DNA of 64,000 nt from Isoptericola halalbus (GCA_009663185.1 VJZX01000002.1:62001-126000), one strand, 5' to 3'; numbered from the stretch's first letter, positions 38,946 through 49,377 are shown. Program-made: numbers and translations. The notes: generated by a model not told the origin, from the sequence alone.

Positions 38946-39562
38946 ATGAAGATCATCGGTGCCGGACTGCCCCGGGCGGGTACGAGCTCGCTCAAGGCGG
39001 CCCTCGACCGCGTCGGCTTCGGGCCGACTTATCACATGTTCGAGCTGATGCAGAATCCCGAGCACGTCGATCGATGGCGCCCGGTGACGAGCGGCGAGTC
39101 CTCCGACTGGGACAGCGTCTTCGCCGGGTACCGCTCCGCCGTGGACCTTCCCGCCTCGATCGACGGGAGGAGCTGGCCGAGGCATGTCCTGACGCCAAGG
39201 TGATTCTCACCGTGCGGGACCCGGGCCGGTGGCACAAGAGCATCGGCAGCATGTTCCCCCAGATGCCGGGCGACGGCGACGTCGACGTGGCGGCCATGAT
39301 GGAGCGCATGCCGGCACAGATGCGGTGGTTCGGCGAGCTGGGGCCGCTGATGGACGAGGCCGCGCAACGGATGCTCGGGGAAGGCTTCGGCCTCGGAAAG
39401 CAGGCTAGTGCCGGTTGGGGGCCGCTGTGCGAGTTCCTCGGTGTCGAGGCTCCTGTCGACGAGCCGTACCCGCACCTGAACGACGCCGCCACGCTCCAGC
39501 GGATGTTCGCGACCATGACGGAGACGAACAAGCTGGTCTCGCCGTTCGAGCCGAGGGCCTAG
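38946..39562 (+). pseudogene. Sulfotransferase family gene, broken by a frameshift
   Basis: Two overlapping frames make one sulfotransferase of about 205 residues. The first (ATG 38946) has the PAPS-binding loop GLPRAGTSSLKAALDRVGFG and YHMFELMQNPEHVDRW, and runs to about SAVDLPAS. The second continues with REELAEACPDAKVILTVRDP, GRWHKSIGSMFP, and a C-terminus ending at 39562. The change of frame falls at about 39145-39180. A good AAGGAG precedes the ATG. The family transfers sulfate from PAPS to a hydroxyl or amine; the acceptor is unknown. The break is either a real mutation or a single-base sequencing error. It lies among other gene fragments, which favours decay. Confidence 0.75.
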
Positions 39563-39564
39563 CT

Positions 39565-39690
39565 CGCTTCGCCCCCGCAGCCGCTCGATGTAGTGCTTCC
39601 TGGTCACCCCGGGATCCGATCTCGTGACCTAGCAGTGCCGCCGCGTCCGCCGCACGCATCCGCCTTGCGACATCGACTTCTACAGCAGGA
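39565..39690 (-). pseudogene. Tyrosine recombinase (integrase) C-terminal remnant
   Basis: On the minus strand RMRAADAAALLGHEIGSR is followed, after a shift of frame, by VTRKHYIERLRGRSE. This is the end of a tyrosine recombinase: LGH carries the catalytic His and HYIE the nucleophilic Tyr, with the usual spacing. The Arg residues and everything upstream are absent. No attachment site or tRNA is visible nearby. It is a dead trace of an integrative element. Confidence 0.5.
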
Positions 39691-39857
39691 CACCGGAAGC
39701 AGGATGGCGGTACGTCAGCCCCGAGCTGCCCGTCGGCCCCAAGCGGATCCGCGTCACGAACCTGGGCGAAGCGCGTGTCTGGTACGACAAGGCGCGCACC
39801 CGGTTCGGCTCCGATGACACCCACGTCACGACGGGCGGGATCCTCGAGCTCGGCTGA
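39669..39857 (+). pseudogene. Secreted-enzyme tail domain remnant (no start)
   Basis: A plus-strand open frame without a start codon reads IDFYSRTPEAGWRYVSPELP, VGPKRIRVTNLGEARVWYDK, then VTTGGILELG and a stop at 39855-39857. The GWRYVSPELPVGPKRIRV pattern resembles terminal beta-sandwich modules of secreted glycosidases. There is no upstream partner in frame, because a stop lies at 39630. It is a fragment. The specific family is not assigned. Confidence 0.45.
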
Positions 39858-39882
39858 CTTCGAAGGCGGACGTCACCTTTGA

Positions 39883-39925
39883 TTGACAAGACGTGATCGA
39901 TCACTATGCTCAGGTGAACGATCAC
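39883..39925 (+). promoter_or_regulatory. Promoter with two palindromic operators, upstream of SGNH hydrolase
   Basis: A near-consensus promoter: TTGACA (39883-39888), 16-base spacer, TATGCT (39905-39910). A perfect palindrome GTGATCGATCAC (39893-39904) fills the spacer, and a near copy GTGAACGATCAC (39914-39925) follows the -10. The ATG of the secreted SGNH hydrolase is 237 bases downstream with no intervening terminator. The pattern suits a GntR- or LacI-type repressor controlling carbohydrate genes; that is inference. Confidence 0.5.
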
Positions 39926-40040
39926 ACTTTGACCGCGGGCCATCACACACTCTCGGTGCTCGCGGACAAGTCAGGACTGCGCATCGATCGCCTCTTCCTC
40001 ACCCCTGGCGAGGCGTTGCCGCCGGTGGACGGGGCATGGC
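39887..40040 (+). pseudogene. Carbohydrate-enzyme C-terminal domain remnant
   Basis: The frame that opens at 39887 (GTG at 39893) reads VNDHTLTAGHHTLSVLADKS, GLRIDRLFLTPGEALPP. This is the LTAGxHTLxVxxxExGxxxDRLxLT pattern that ends many secreted glycosidases and lyases. It runs on as low-information sequence to the stop before the SGNH gene. It has no signal peptide and carries the promoter elements in its first codons. I read it as a remnant that now serves as the leader of the SGNH gene. Confidence 0.5.
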
Positions 40041-40161
40041 GGCCCAGCCCCGGCACCACGAACGCCGCGCCCGCCGTGCCCGACCCGGCGGTGCGCTCGC
40101 TCTGCTCCGACCCGGCCAGCCACCGTCCGACAATCCCCCCACAGAGCGCAAAGGAGCACTC

Positions 40162-41985
40162 ATGAACCGGAACACCTTCCGCCCGCCGGTGATCGCGGCG
40201 GCACTCGCCGCGGCGCTCGCTGTCCCCGTTGCGGTAGCCGCCACGGCGTCCGCCGCCCTGCCCGACCCACCCGCGACCGTGCTGGTCTCCGAGTCGTTCG
40301 AGACGGCGGCCCCCGCGCCGGCCTTCGGCTTCGATCGTGATGCCGCCGTCTCCGGCGGCATGCTGCACCTGACGAACAACCTGCCCAACGAGGGCGTCGC
40401 CGTGAAGAAGTTCGCGCCCGCCGTCGCGCGGGACTCGCTGGTCGACGTCTCGTTCGACTGGTCCTATCACGGCGAGGCGGACTCCAAGGGCGGGCTCGAG
40501 TACCGGGACCGCTACGGCCGCCTGGTCTTTGCGATGCAGGGCGCGACGAAGACGGATGGCACCCGGCAGCTGCGGTACTCGACCACCTCGACCGACTCCG
40601 ACTCCACGAGCGCGAAGTACGCGGTCGAGCCGACCTGGCAGTCGGTGCCGTTGACGGTCGGCCACGCGTATCAGGTGCGCGTGCGGGCCGACTTCACCGC
40701 CGGGACGGTGAGCTACCGGATCGCGGACGGCACGACGACGCTGGTGGAGGCCACCGATGTGCCGACCCGGGCGGCGCAGCTGCACCGTCTGGTCGCCATG
40801 GGCTCCTACCGCACGACGTCGAACGCCCAGCGGATCGACAACCTGGTCATCCGCGGCCGCGGTGACGCGACCCCGGCGACGCTGCGCGGGTCCACGATGT
40901 ACACGTTCGGCGACAGCATCATCGCGGGGCATGTCTACCCGCGTGCCGGGGTCGGCGAGTTCGTCGCCGACCAGGAGCAGATGACCGTCAGCAAGTACGC
41001 CGTCAACGGCGCGAAGGTGATCGACAGTTCCAACGACATCGTGGCTCAGGTCCAGGCGGCGCCGAGCGAGGATCCCGACTTCGTCCTCTTCGACGGCGGC
41101 ACCAACGACGCCTACCCAGCGACGCTGGACAAGCTCGGCACGATCAGCCAGGGCTTCGACGGCCCGTTCGACACCACCACGTTCGCGGGAGCCTTCGAGG
41201 ACCTGATCGCCCAGCTGAAGGCCAAGTACCCGACGGCCGACATCGTCTACCTCGCCGTCGCCAAGCTCGGTGCGCGGGATGTCGCGGTCCAGGAGACGCT
41301 GCGCGGGATCGAGCTGGACATCCTCGCCAAGTGGGACGTTCCCGTGGCCGACGTGTACACGAGCGGCCTGGACACGACCGACGACGGCATGCGCGTGACC
41401 TACTCCTTCGACTCGCTCCAGTCCGACAACGGGCTGCCGGGAACGGCCGAGACCACCGGGTCGTGGGACTCCGGGACCCGTCCCACCGGCACCCACCCCA
41501 ACTTCCCCGCCATCGAGGAGTTCTACGCGCCGATCGTGTCGCAGGCTCTGCTGAGCACACTGGCCGAGTACCGTTTCGAGGCCGAGTCGTCAAGCCCGAC
41601 CGCGGACCGGCCGATCGAGACGTGGAACGACGGCGCGTCGGGCGGTGCCTGGAACAAGCTGCTCGCGACCGCCGTCGGCAACTACATCGAATACACCATC
41701 GACGTGCCCGAGGCGGGGACCTACGACCTGCGCACGGTCTACCGCACGGCGAGCGTGCGCGGTATCGCGCAGGCATCCGTCAACGGCGGCGACGTGGGTC
41801 AGCCCTACGACCTGTACGCCGGGAACTCGTCGTACCCGTCCGTGACGGCCGGCACGATCACAGTGACCGAGCCCGGCCCGGTCACCGTGCGGTACACCGT
41901 GGCCGGCAAGAACCCGGCGAGCAGCGGATACAGCCTGGGCGTCGACGTGATCACACTGAGCGAAGTGGCGTCGGCGGGATCCTAG
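40162..41985 (+). CDS. Secreted modular SGNH/GDSL hydrolase
   Basis: 607 residues. Signal peptide at about 1-33 (PPVIAAALAAALAVPVAVAA, cleavage near ASA-AL). A jelly-roll-like module (about 40-235) starts FETAAPAPAFGF and ends RIDNLVIRGRGD. The catalytic SGNH domain follows (about 245-465): block I YTFGDSIIAG with the Ser, block II Gly in AVNGAKV, block III Asn in FDGGTNDAY, block V His in GTHPNFPAI. A CBM6/35-like module ends the protein (about 470-600: YRFEAESSS, ETWNDGASGGAWNK). The enzyme likely removes acetyl or other ester groups from a polysaccharide outside the cell. Both accessory modules match those of the glycosidase at 1-1965. The start is ATG 40162 with AAGGAG 7 bases upstream. 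Confidence 0.85.
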   Translation: MNRNTFRPPVIAAALAAALAVPVAVAATASAALPDPPATVLVSESFETAAPAPAFGFDRDAAVSGGMLHLTNNLPNEGVAVKKFAPAVARDSLVDVSFDWSYHGEADSKGGLEYRDRYGRLVFAMQGATKTDGTRQLRYSTTSTDSDSTSAKYAVEPTWQSVPLTVGHAYQVRVRADFTAGTVSYRIADGTTTLVEATDVPTRAAQLHRLVAMGSYRTTSNAQRIDNLVIRGRGDATPATLRGSTMYTFGDSIIAGHVYPRAGVGEFVADQEQMTVSKYAVNGAKVIDSSNDIVAQVQAAPSEDPDFVLFDGGTNDAYPATLDKLGTISQGFDGPFDTTTFAGAFEDLIAQLKAKYPTADIVYLAVAKLGARDVAVQETLRGIELDILAKWDVPVADVYTSGLDTTDDGMRVTYSFDSLQSDNGLPGTAETTGSWDSGTRPTGTHPNFPAIEEFYAPIVSQALLSTLAEYRFEAESSSPTADRPIETWNDGASGGAWNKLLATAVGNYIEYTIDVPEAGTYDLRTVYRTASVRGIAQASVNGGDVGQPYDLYAGNSSYPSVTAGTITVTEPGPVTVRYTVAGKNPASSGYSLGVDVITLSEVASAGS

Positions 41986-42007
41986 TCCTCGGTGCATGAC
42001 CAAGAAA

Positions 42008-42049
42008 GAAGCCGGTTGAGCCGCTCGTGCGGGCGGCTCAACCGGCTTC
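42008..42049 (+). terminator. Terminator hairpin after SGNH hydrolase
   Basis: A perfect 17-bp inverted repeat (42008-42024 with 42033-42049) encloses an 8-base loop, 22 bases after the SGNH stop. Confidence 0.8.
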
Positions 42050-42109
42050 GTGCATCCGGTGCGCCGCAGCTGGAACAACACGCCGAATTTCTCGCTCGTC
42101 ACCGGCGTG

Positions 42110-42245
42110 TCGTTTCGGTTCGAGCAAGTGAGAGGACGACCAGGTTGCGGTTCAGTCGGCGAACCCACACCGTCGGGTCCGGGTGGACGCCGGGCACGAC
42201 CGGTCGCGCAGGCAGGGTGCGGGTCGCTTGCGCCTCAGACGTCAT
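42110..42245 (-). pseudogene. GH43-like 5' remnant
   Basis: On the minus strand an ATG at 42245 starts MTSEAQATRTLPARPVVPG, VHPDPTVWV. RPVVPGVHPDPTV fits the N-terminus of GH43 beta-xylosidases/arabinofuranosidases (NPVxPGFHPDPSV, with the catalytic Asp in the DP pair). The match is lost after about 28 codons and the frame stops soon after, so only the 5' end survives. The remaining DNA in 41986-42302 is the SGNH terminator and nothing else that I recognise. Confidence 0.4.
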
Positions 42246-42302
42246 CACGCCACTAGCTGCCACAACGGGCATCGGCGACGGATCGACTCGCCCTGGGCGA
42301 CC

Positions 42303-43199
42303 TCAGCACTCGTCGAGTCTCGCAGCGAGCGTGCCGGCGAGCAGATCCACGACGGCCCGGAGCGTCGCCTCGTCCGCGTGGTCGGGGTTCAGCTCGACGC
42401 AGGTCATCGCGAGCAGGCCGGGACCGGAGCCCAGGACGCGCAGGGCGCGACCGAGGATCGCCGGGTCCAGGCCGTGCCCGTAGGTGGGTATGTCGGCCGC
42501 GGGCAGGGTCAGATAGTCCAGGACGTCGACGTCGAGGTGCAGGACGTACGGCGAGTCCCCGACGGCGGCGAGCGCGCGCCGCGCGGCTTCCTCGGGGGCG
42601 GCGACCACCTCGTCGACGGGTACCCGTGCGGCGGGGACGTGGCCGTGCGGGTACTCCTCGCCCCCGGAGTACCCGAAGAACACGAGCCGGCGGGCGTCGA
42701 GCAGAGGGCGTCGCGGCCCGAGCGCGGCGAGCGGCTCCCAGGCGCCCGGCAGGTCCAGCAGGTGCGCCACCCCCATCGAGTCGAGGATGGGCTCCTCCGG
42801 ATGGTCGCCCAGAAGTTGCAGGTCCTGCCCGCCGTCCACGTAGACGAGCGCCACGTCGGGGTGGTGCTCCACCGCGGCGGCCATCAGGCCGAGGGCCACG
42901 GTGCACTCGCCGCCGAGAACCAGGGGTGCGTCTCCGGCCGCCAGGAGGCCCCCCGTCCGCCGGCGGACATCGCGCACGACGTCGAGCACCCGCTCCGCGT
43001 CGTTCGGCTCACCCGGCCTGAGGTGCGACCTCCAGGGCGCGGCGGGAAGGTCGCCGTCGTCCCGGACGTCGAGGCCGCCCGCGCGCAGCGCGTCCAGCAG
43101 GCCCGCCGACCGGAGCGCGGCCGGTGCCCGTTCGAGGCCGCGCGTGTGTGCGGCGGCGCTGGACGGCACCCCGATCACGGCCCATGCGCGGGACGTCAC
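42303..43199 (-). CDS. Arginase/ureohydrolase-fold protein with altered metal site
   Basis: A 298-residue member of the arginase superfamily. The fold markers are VLGGECTVALGLMAAAVEHH (family GGDH), LVYVDGGQDLQLLG (family DAHxD) and LHLDVDVLDYLTLPA (family DVDxxDP). Compared with manganese arginases, the His of GGDH is Cys and the His of DAHxD is Gly, while both Asp of DVD are kept. It may therefore bind a different or single metal, or not be an arginase at all. The start is GTG 43199, overlapping the phosphotransferase stop by 4 bases. It is the last gene of a three-gene coupled unit. The function is unknown. Confidence 0.8.
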   Translation of the reverse strand: MTSRAWAVIGVPSSAAAHTRGLERAPAALRSAGLLDALRAGGLDVRDDGDLPAAPWRSHLRPGEPNDAERVLDVVRDVRRRTGGLLAAGDAPLVLGGECTVALGLMAAAVEHHPDVALVYVDGGQDLQLLGDHPEEPILDSMGVAHLLDLPGAWEPLAALGPRRPLLDARRLVFFGYSGGEEYPHGHVPAARVPVDEVVAAPEEAARRALAAVGDSPYVLHLDVDVLDYLTLPAADIPTYGHGLDPAILGRALRVLGSGPGLLAMTCVELNPDHADEATLRAVVDLLAGTLAARLDEC

Positions 43200-44140
43200 C
43201 CGTTCGCTCCGCTCTGCCCGATCCTTCTCGGCGTCACGGCTCGATCCTCTCGCAGAACCTCGGCGAGCGCCCGCGTGCCCATGGCGTGCACCCAGGCGTT
43301 CTCCGGACCCGACTCCAGCATCGCGGTCGCGATCGACAACGCCCAGCCGCGGGCCCGGAGCCACACGGGGTCGCCGGCGGGGTAGCGGTCGGCCAGCGCG
43401 TGGCGGAATCGCTCACGCCCTGCGGCGTCGAAGACGAGCCAGGCCGCGGCGAGGTCGGTCGCCGGGTCGCCCGAGGTCATGTCACCGAAGTCGACGACCG
43501 CGGCGAGCGTGCCGTCCTCGGACACGACCAGGTTGCCGGCGTGCGGGTCGCCGTGCAGCCACAGCGGCCTGCCGGTCCAGGCCGGTGCGGTCACGAGCCG
43601 CTCCCAGAGCACGCGCACCCGGTCCACGTCGGGCACGATGCCGCGCTCGACCCGCCCGCGCACCGGGATGTCACGCGTGCACAGCGGCACGCCGCGCACG
43701 GGGTTGTGCGGGGCGTCGGCCGGCGCGGGCGCGTGCAGCGCGAGGTAGAAGGCGGCGAGCGGCTCGGCCAGCGCGCGCCGCTCGGTGACCGGCACGTCCG
43801 ACGCACGCCGGCCCGGGACCCACGGGACCACCGACCACGCCCACGGGTAGCCCAGCGCGACGCTCGGCACGCCGACGCGGACCGGCTCGGGCACGGCGGC
43901 GGGCAGGCGGGGCGCGAGGACGGGCAGCCACTCGATCTCGTGGCGCACCAGCGGTGCGGCGACCTCGCGGCGGGGCAGCCGCACCGCGAGCTGCGAGCCG
44001 TCGGCGCGCGGTCCGAGCCGCACGATCACGTTGTCCCAGCCGTTGGCGACGAGCTCGAGCGGCAGGCCCGCAAGGTCGGGGTGCTGCTCGGCGAGCAGGT
44101 CTCGTGCCAGGTCGACGGTGACGTCCAGGTCGGCCTTCAC
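43196..44140 (-). CDS. Aminoglycoside phosphotransferase-like small-molecule kinase
   Basis: A 314-residue APH/choline-kinase fold protein. The N-lobe has ELVANGWDNVIVRLG and LAVRLPRREVAAPLVRHEIE. The C-lobe has the catalytic loop WLHGDPHAGNLVVSEDG and the metal-binding VVDFGDMTSGDPATDLAAAW. These are the Brenner and DFG-like motifs of the APH family. The substrate is unknown; such genes annotated as phosphotransferases include resistance enzymes and metabolic kinases. The start is GTG 44140, overlapping the Nudix stop by 4 bases. Its stop in turn overlaps the arginase-fold gene. Confidence 0.85.
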   Translation of the reverse strand: MKADLDVTVDLARDLLAEQHPDLAGLPLELVANGWDNVIVRLGPRADGSQLAVRLPRREVAAPLVRHEIEWLPVLAPRLPAAVPEPVRVGVPSVALGYPWAWSVVPWVPGRRASDVPVTERRALAEPLAAFYLALHAPAPADAPHNPVRGVPLCTRDIPVRGRVERGIVPDVDRVRVLWERLVTAPAWTGRPLWLHGDPHAGNLVVSEDGTLAAVVDFGDMTSGDPATDLAAAWLVFDAAGRERFRHALADRYPAGDPVWLRARGWALSIATAMLESGPENAWVHAMGTRALAEVLREDRAVTPRRIGQSGANG

Positions 44141-44847
44141 GGCTGCAGCTCCACCTCGCGGTCGCGGTCCCAGGGCTCGGCCCAGCCGAGGCGGGTGAAC
44201 ATCGTGTCCAGGATCCCCGCCGTGAAGCCCCACACGAGGTGCGTGAGCTCGCCGTCCGTCACCCGGAACGCGGGGCCGCGCCAGACGTGCCCGCCGCGGC
44301 GCACGACGGTCGTCACGCGCCGGTCGGGGTCCACGAGGTCGGCCACGGGCGCCCGGAAGACGTGCGAGGACTCGCCGTGGTCGACGACGCGCACGGGCGT
44401 CGGGCGCGACCACCAGCCGACGACGGGCGTGACGACGTGGTTGCTCACCGGCATGGGCAGCTCGGCGAACGTCCCCAGGACCTCGACGCCGGACGGGTCG
44501 AGCCCGGTCTCCTCCTCGGCCTCGCGGAGCGCCGCCTCGACGACCGACTCGCCCGGGTCGACACGACCGCCCGGGAACGCGACCTGGCCGGCGTGCGAGC
44601 GCAGCGTCGCCGCACGCGCGAGCAGCAGCACGTCGAGGTCGCTCGAGACGGCCAGCGCCTGGGCGTCATGATCGGCGGGCAGGCCGTCGAGCACCCCGAA
44701 CAGCACCAGCACGGCCGCCGGCCGGGTCGCGGCCGGGTCGCCCATCGGGCCGCGCGCGTAGGGCCACGACCGGAGGAAGCCGGCGTCCTCGGCCAGGGCC
44801 GCGAGCTGCGCGCGTGCCGACGTCGTCGCCAGCGGTTCTCCGGTCAC
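44137..44847 (-). CDS. Nudix hydrolase, CoA pyrophosphatase-like
   Basis: A 236-residue Nudix protein. The Nudix box reads [20 protein letters not shown] followed by ETGL. It is preceded by [13 protein letters not shown], as in the NudL/CoAse subgroup (LxxHxGxxxFPGG), which cleaves CoA to 4'-phosphopantetheine and 3',5'-ADP. C-terminal features are [12 protein letters not shown]. The start is the ATG at 44847. It leads an operon with the kinase and the arginase-fold gene through 4-base overlaps. Confidence 0.88.
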   Translation of the reverse strand: MTGEPLATTSARAQLAALAEDAGFLRSWPYARGPMGDPAATRPAAVLVLFGVLDGLPADHDAQALAVSSDLDVLLLARAATLRSHAGQVAFPGGRVDPGESVVEAALREAEEETGLDPSGVEVLGTFAELPMPVSNHVVTPVVGWWSRPTPVRVVDHGESSHVFRAPVADLVDPDRRVTTVVRRGGHVWRGPAFRVTDGELTHLVWGFTAGILDTMFTRLGWAEPWDRDREVELQP

Positions 44848-44893
44848 CGATGCAGGCTATCGTTCCCCGCCGACGAGGCCACGCCGTGCCGCC

Positions 44894-46432
<1,539 letters not shown>

Positions 46433-46534
46433 TCACGTCTTCCCGTCGGCACCTTCGAACCTACCGCCCATCTCCTGCACACGAGTGCCACGGCGAGCGC
46501 ATTAGAGTGGTCCGACGACGTGTGGAGGGAATGC

Positions 46535-48424
46535 ATGGGGCTGCTGAGGGACATCCGTTCGCCCGAGGACGTGCGGCGACTCACCGGTGACCAGACGACG
46601 CAGCTGGCGGCGGAGATCCGGAGGTTCCTCGTGGACCAGGTCTCGCGCACGGGCGGGCACCTCGGCCCGAACCTCGGGGTCGTCGAGCTGACGATCGCGC
46701 TGCACCGGGTCTTCTCCTCGCCCCGGGACACGCTCGTGTTCGACACGGGGCACCAGTCCTACGTGCACAAGCTGCTGACGGGGCGCCAGGACTTCTCGGC
46801 GCTGCGCAAGCGCGGCGGCCTGTCGGGCTACCCGAGCCGGTCCGAGTCGGAGCACGACGTCGTCGAGAACTCGCACGCGTCGACGGCGCTGTCGTGGGCG
46901 GACGGCATCGCGCGGGCAAACCGGGTGCGGGGACGCGACGACCGGCACGTCGTCGCGGTCATCGGCGACGGTGCGCTCACCGGCGGCATGGCGTGGGAGG
47001 CGATCAACAACATCGCCGCGAACGACGGCCGCCGGCTCGTGATCGTCGTCAACGACAACGGCCGCTCGTACTCGCCCACGATCGGCGGCGTCGCCAACCA
47101 CCTCGACACGCTGCGCACGACGCGCGGCTACGAGGCGTTCCTCGACTGGGGCAAGCGCACCCTGTACCGCACGGGCGCGCCCGGGCGCTTCGCGTACGGC
47201 TGGCTGCACGGGCTCAAGAAGGGCCTGAAGGACGTCGTGGCACCCCAGGGGATGTTCGAGGACCTCGGCCTGAAGTACGTGGGCCCGGTCGACGGGCACG
47301 ACGTCGCGGCGCTCGAGCACGCGCTGCGCCGCGCCAAGGCGTACGGCAGGCCCGTCATCGTGCACGCCATCACCGAGAAGGGCCGTGGCTACACGCCCGC
47401 CGAGGAGGACGTCGCCGACAGGTTCCACGCCGTCGGCGCCATCCACCCCGAGACGGGGCTGCCCGTCGCGCCGTCGCGGTTCGGGTGGACCCAGGTCTTC
47501 GCCGACGAGATCGTCGGGATCGGCCGGCGCCGGCCCGACGTCGTGGCGATCACCGCAGCCATGCTGCACCCCGTCGGCCTGGCCCCCTTCGCCGCGGAGT
47601 TCCCCGACCGGACGTTCGACGTCGGCATCGCCGAGCAGCACGCCGCCACGTCCGCCGCGGGCATGGCGTTCGCGGGCCTGCACCCCGTCGTCGCGGTGTA
47701 CGCGACGTTCCTCAACCGGGCGTTCGACCAGGTGCTCATGGACGTCGCGCTGCACAAGGCCGGCGTGACGTTCGTCCTCGACCGCGCCGGCATCACGGGC
47801 GACGACGGCCCGAGCCACAACGGCATGTGGGACCTGGCGATGCTGCGCATCGTGCCGGGTCTGCAGCTCGCCGCGCCGCGCGACGAGGCCACGCTGCGTG
47901 CCGCGCTGCGGCAGGCGGTCGACGTCGACGACGCGCCGACCGTCGTGCGCTACCCGAAGGGGGCGCTCGTCGACCCGATCCCCGCGCTCGAGGAGGTCGA
48001 GGGCGTCGACGTCATCGCCCGCCACACCCCCGGCGCGGGCGCGCCCGCGGGCAAGCGGGTGCTGCTCGTGGGCGTCGGCGCGATGGCCGGCACCGCGCTC
48101 GCGGCCGGTGAGTCGCTCGCCGCGCACGGGCTCGAGGTCTGCGTCGTCTCGCCCACCTGGGTGCTGCCCGTCCCGCCCGCGCTGGTCAAGCTCGCGGGCG
48201 AGCACGACCTCGTCGTGACGATCGAGGACGGGGTGGTCGACGGCGGTGTCGGGGCCACGCTCGCCCAGCGCGCCGCCGAGCAGGGCGTGCGCACGCCGCA
48301 CGTGCACCGTGGCCTGCCGGTCGAGTTCCTCGACCACGCGAGCCGCGACCAGGTCGCCACCGCCCAGAGGCTGCGTGCCGAGGACGCGGTGCGGGACGCG
48401 CTGGCGGCGCTCGCCGTCCTCTGA
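46535..48424 (+). CDS. dxs: 1-deoxy-D-xylulose-5-phosphate synthase
   Basis: A 629-residue thiamine diphosphate enzyme that condenses pyruvate and glyceraldehyde 3-phosphate, the first step of the MEP isoprenoid pathway. Evidence: [35 protein letters not shown], the ThDP/Mg motif [18 protein letters not shown] to [30 protein letters not shown], and [20 protein letters not shown]. The start is ATG 46535 with GGAGGGA just upstream. TAGAGT at 46503-46508 is a possible -10 in the divergent spacer with guaB1. Confidence 0.96.
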   Translation: MGLLRDIRSPEDVRRLTGDQTTQLAAEIRRFLVDQVSRTGGHLGPNLGVVELTIALHRVFSSPRDTLVFDTGHQSYVHKLLTGRQDFSALRKRGGLSGYPSRSESEHDVVENSHASTALSWADGIARANRVRGRDDRHVVAVIGDGALTGGMAWEAINNIAANDGRRLVIVVNDNGRSYSPTIGGVANHLDTLRTTRGYEAFLDWGKRTLYRTGAPGRFAYGWLHGLKKGLKDVVAPQGMFEDLGLKYVGPVDGHDVAALEHALRRAKAYGRPVIVHAITEKGRGYTPAEEDVADRFHAVGAIHPETGLPVAPSRFGWTQVFADEIVGIGRRRPDVVAITAAMLHPVGLAPFAAEFPDRTFDVGIAEQHAATSAAGMAFAGLHPVVAVYATFLNRAFDQVLMDVALHKAGVTFVLDRAGITGDDGPSHNGMWDLAMLRIVPGLQLAAPRDEATLRAALRQAVDVDDAPTVVRYPKGALVDPIPALEEVEGVDVIARHTPGAGAPAGKRVLLVGVGAMAGTALAAGESLAAHGLEVCVVSPTWVLPVPPALVKLAGEHDLVVTIEDGVVDGGVGATLAQRAAEQGVRTPHVHRGLPVEFLDHASRDQVATAQRLRAEDAVRDALAALAVL

Positions 48425-48549
48425 CCGCACTCGCCGAGACGGTGACCGGCCACCGGGTCCTCCGGATCCCTGACGCCCGTCGTCGCGCCGGCGACGGATC
48501 GTCACGTCGGCGTCACCGTCCGTTCAGGTCCGTCTGGTTCAACTCTGGT

Positions 48550-49377
48550 GTGAGTCGCTCGCGCCCGGCCGTCGTCGTGCTCGTCGCCGCGCTCGGCGGG
48601 GCCGGCGCCGCCGTGGCGGCGACGCGAGAGCTGCTGCGGCGGCAGGCGCGGGTGGCCCGTCGGCGCATCGGCAAGGAGCTCGGCGAGACGGCGCTCGTCG
48701 CCGACCGGGTCTGGAAGAGGGGCTACGGCGACGAGCCCCTCGAGCTGCTCGTCCTCGGCGACTCGATCGCCGCCGGACTCGGGGCCGAACGGCCCAAGGA
48801 CACCCTCGGCGCACGGGTCGCGCGCGGCGTGGCGAAGCGCCTGCGCCGGCCGGTCCGCCTTCGCTGCGCCGCTGTCGTCGGGGCCGAGACGTCCGCGCTG
48901 GCGGAGCAGCTCGGCACCCTCGAGGAGGACTACCGGCCAGACGTGGCGTTGATCGTCGTGGGCGGGAACGACGTCACGCACCGGGTCCCGGTGGCCACGT
49001 CGGTCCGGCACCTCGAGCGGGCCGTCGCCGAGCTCCGCGAGAGGGGGGTCGCCGTCGTCGTCGGAACCTGCCCGGACCTCGGCGCCCTGCGTCCGGTGCC
49101 GCAGCCGCTGCGCGCGCTCGGGGCGCGGATGTCGCGCCAGCTCGCGAGCGCCCAGGCCGCGGTGGCGGCCCGGCACGGCGCGCACACCGTCTCACTGGCT
49201 CGTACCGTCGGTCCCTTCTTCGTCACCGACCCCGACGAGATGTTCAGCCTGGACCGGTTCCACCCCAGCGCGCTGGGCTACAAGCGCACCGCGAGCGCGC
49301 TCGTCCCGGCGCTGCTCGACGCGCTCGGGACGAGCGGCGGGGCCCCGGTCAGCAGTGGCCCAGCCGATCGACCCTGA
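48550..49377 (+). CDS. Membrane-anchored or exported SGNH/GDSL hydrolase
   Basis: A 275-residue SGNH hydrolase. A hydrophobic N-terminus at about 7-24 (AVVVLVAALGGAGAAVAA) is followed by the domain: block I LLVLGDSIAAGLG (Ser near 72), block III Asn in VVGGNDVTH, block V in DRFHPSALGY with catalytic Asp and His. Similar actinobacterial proteins act as esterases or acylhydrolases of lipids or envelope components. The start is GTG 48550. The 3' end overlaps that of the opposite-strand gene at 49349-49729 by 29 bases. Confidence 0.85.
   Translation: MSRSRPAVVVLVAALGGAGAAVAATRELLRRQARVARRRIGKELGETALVADRVWKRGYGDEPLELLVLGDSIAAGLGAERPKDTLGARVARGVAKRLRRPVRLRCAAVVGAETSALAEQLGTLEEDYRPDVALIVVGGNDVTHRVPVATSVRHLERAVAELRERGVAVVVGTCPDLGALRPVPQPLRALGARMSRQLASAQAAVAARHGAHTVSLARTVGPFFVTDPDEMFSLDRFHPSALGYKRTASALVPALLDALGTSGGAPVSSGPADRP

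Noticed and set aside
39032-39607. Minus-strand frame beginning MTRKHYIERLRG as a possible separate gene
   Set aside because: Only the first codons match an integrase end; the rest is antisense of the sulfotransferase.
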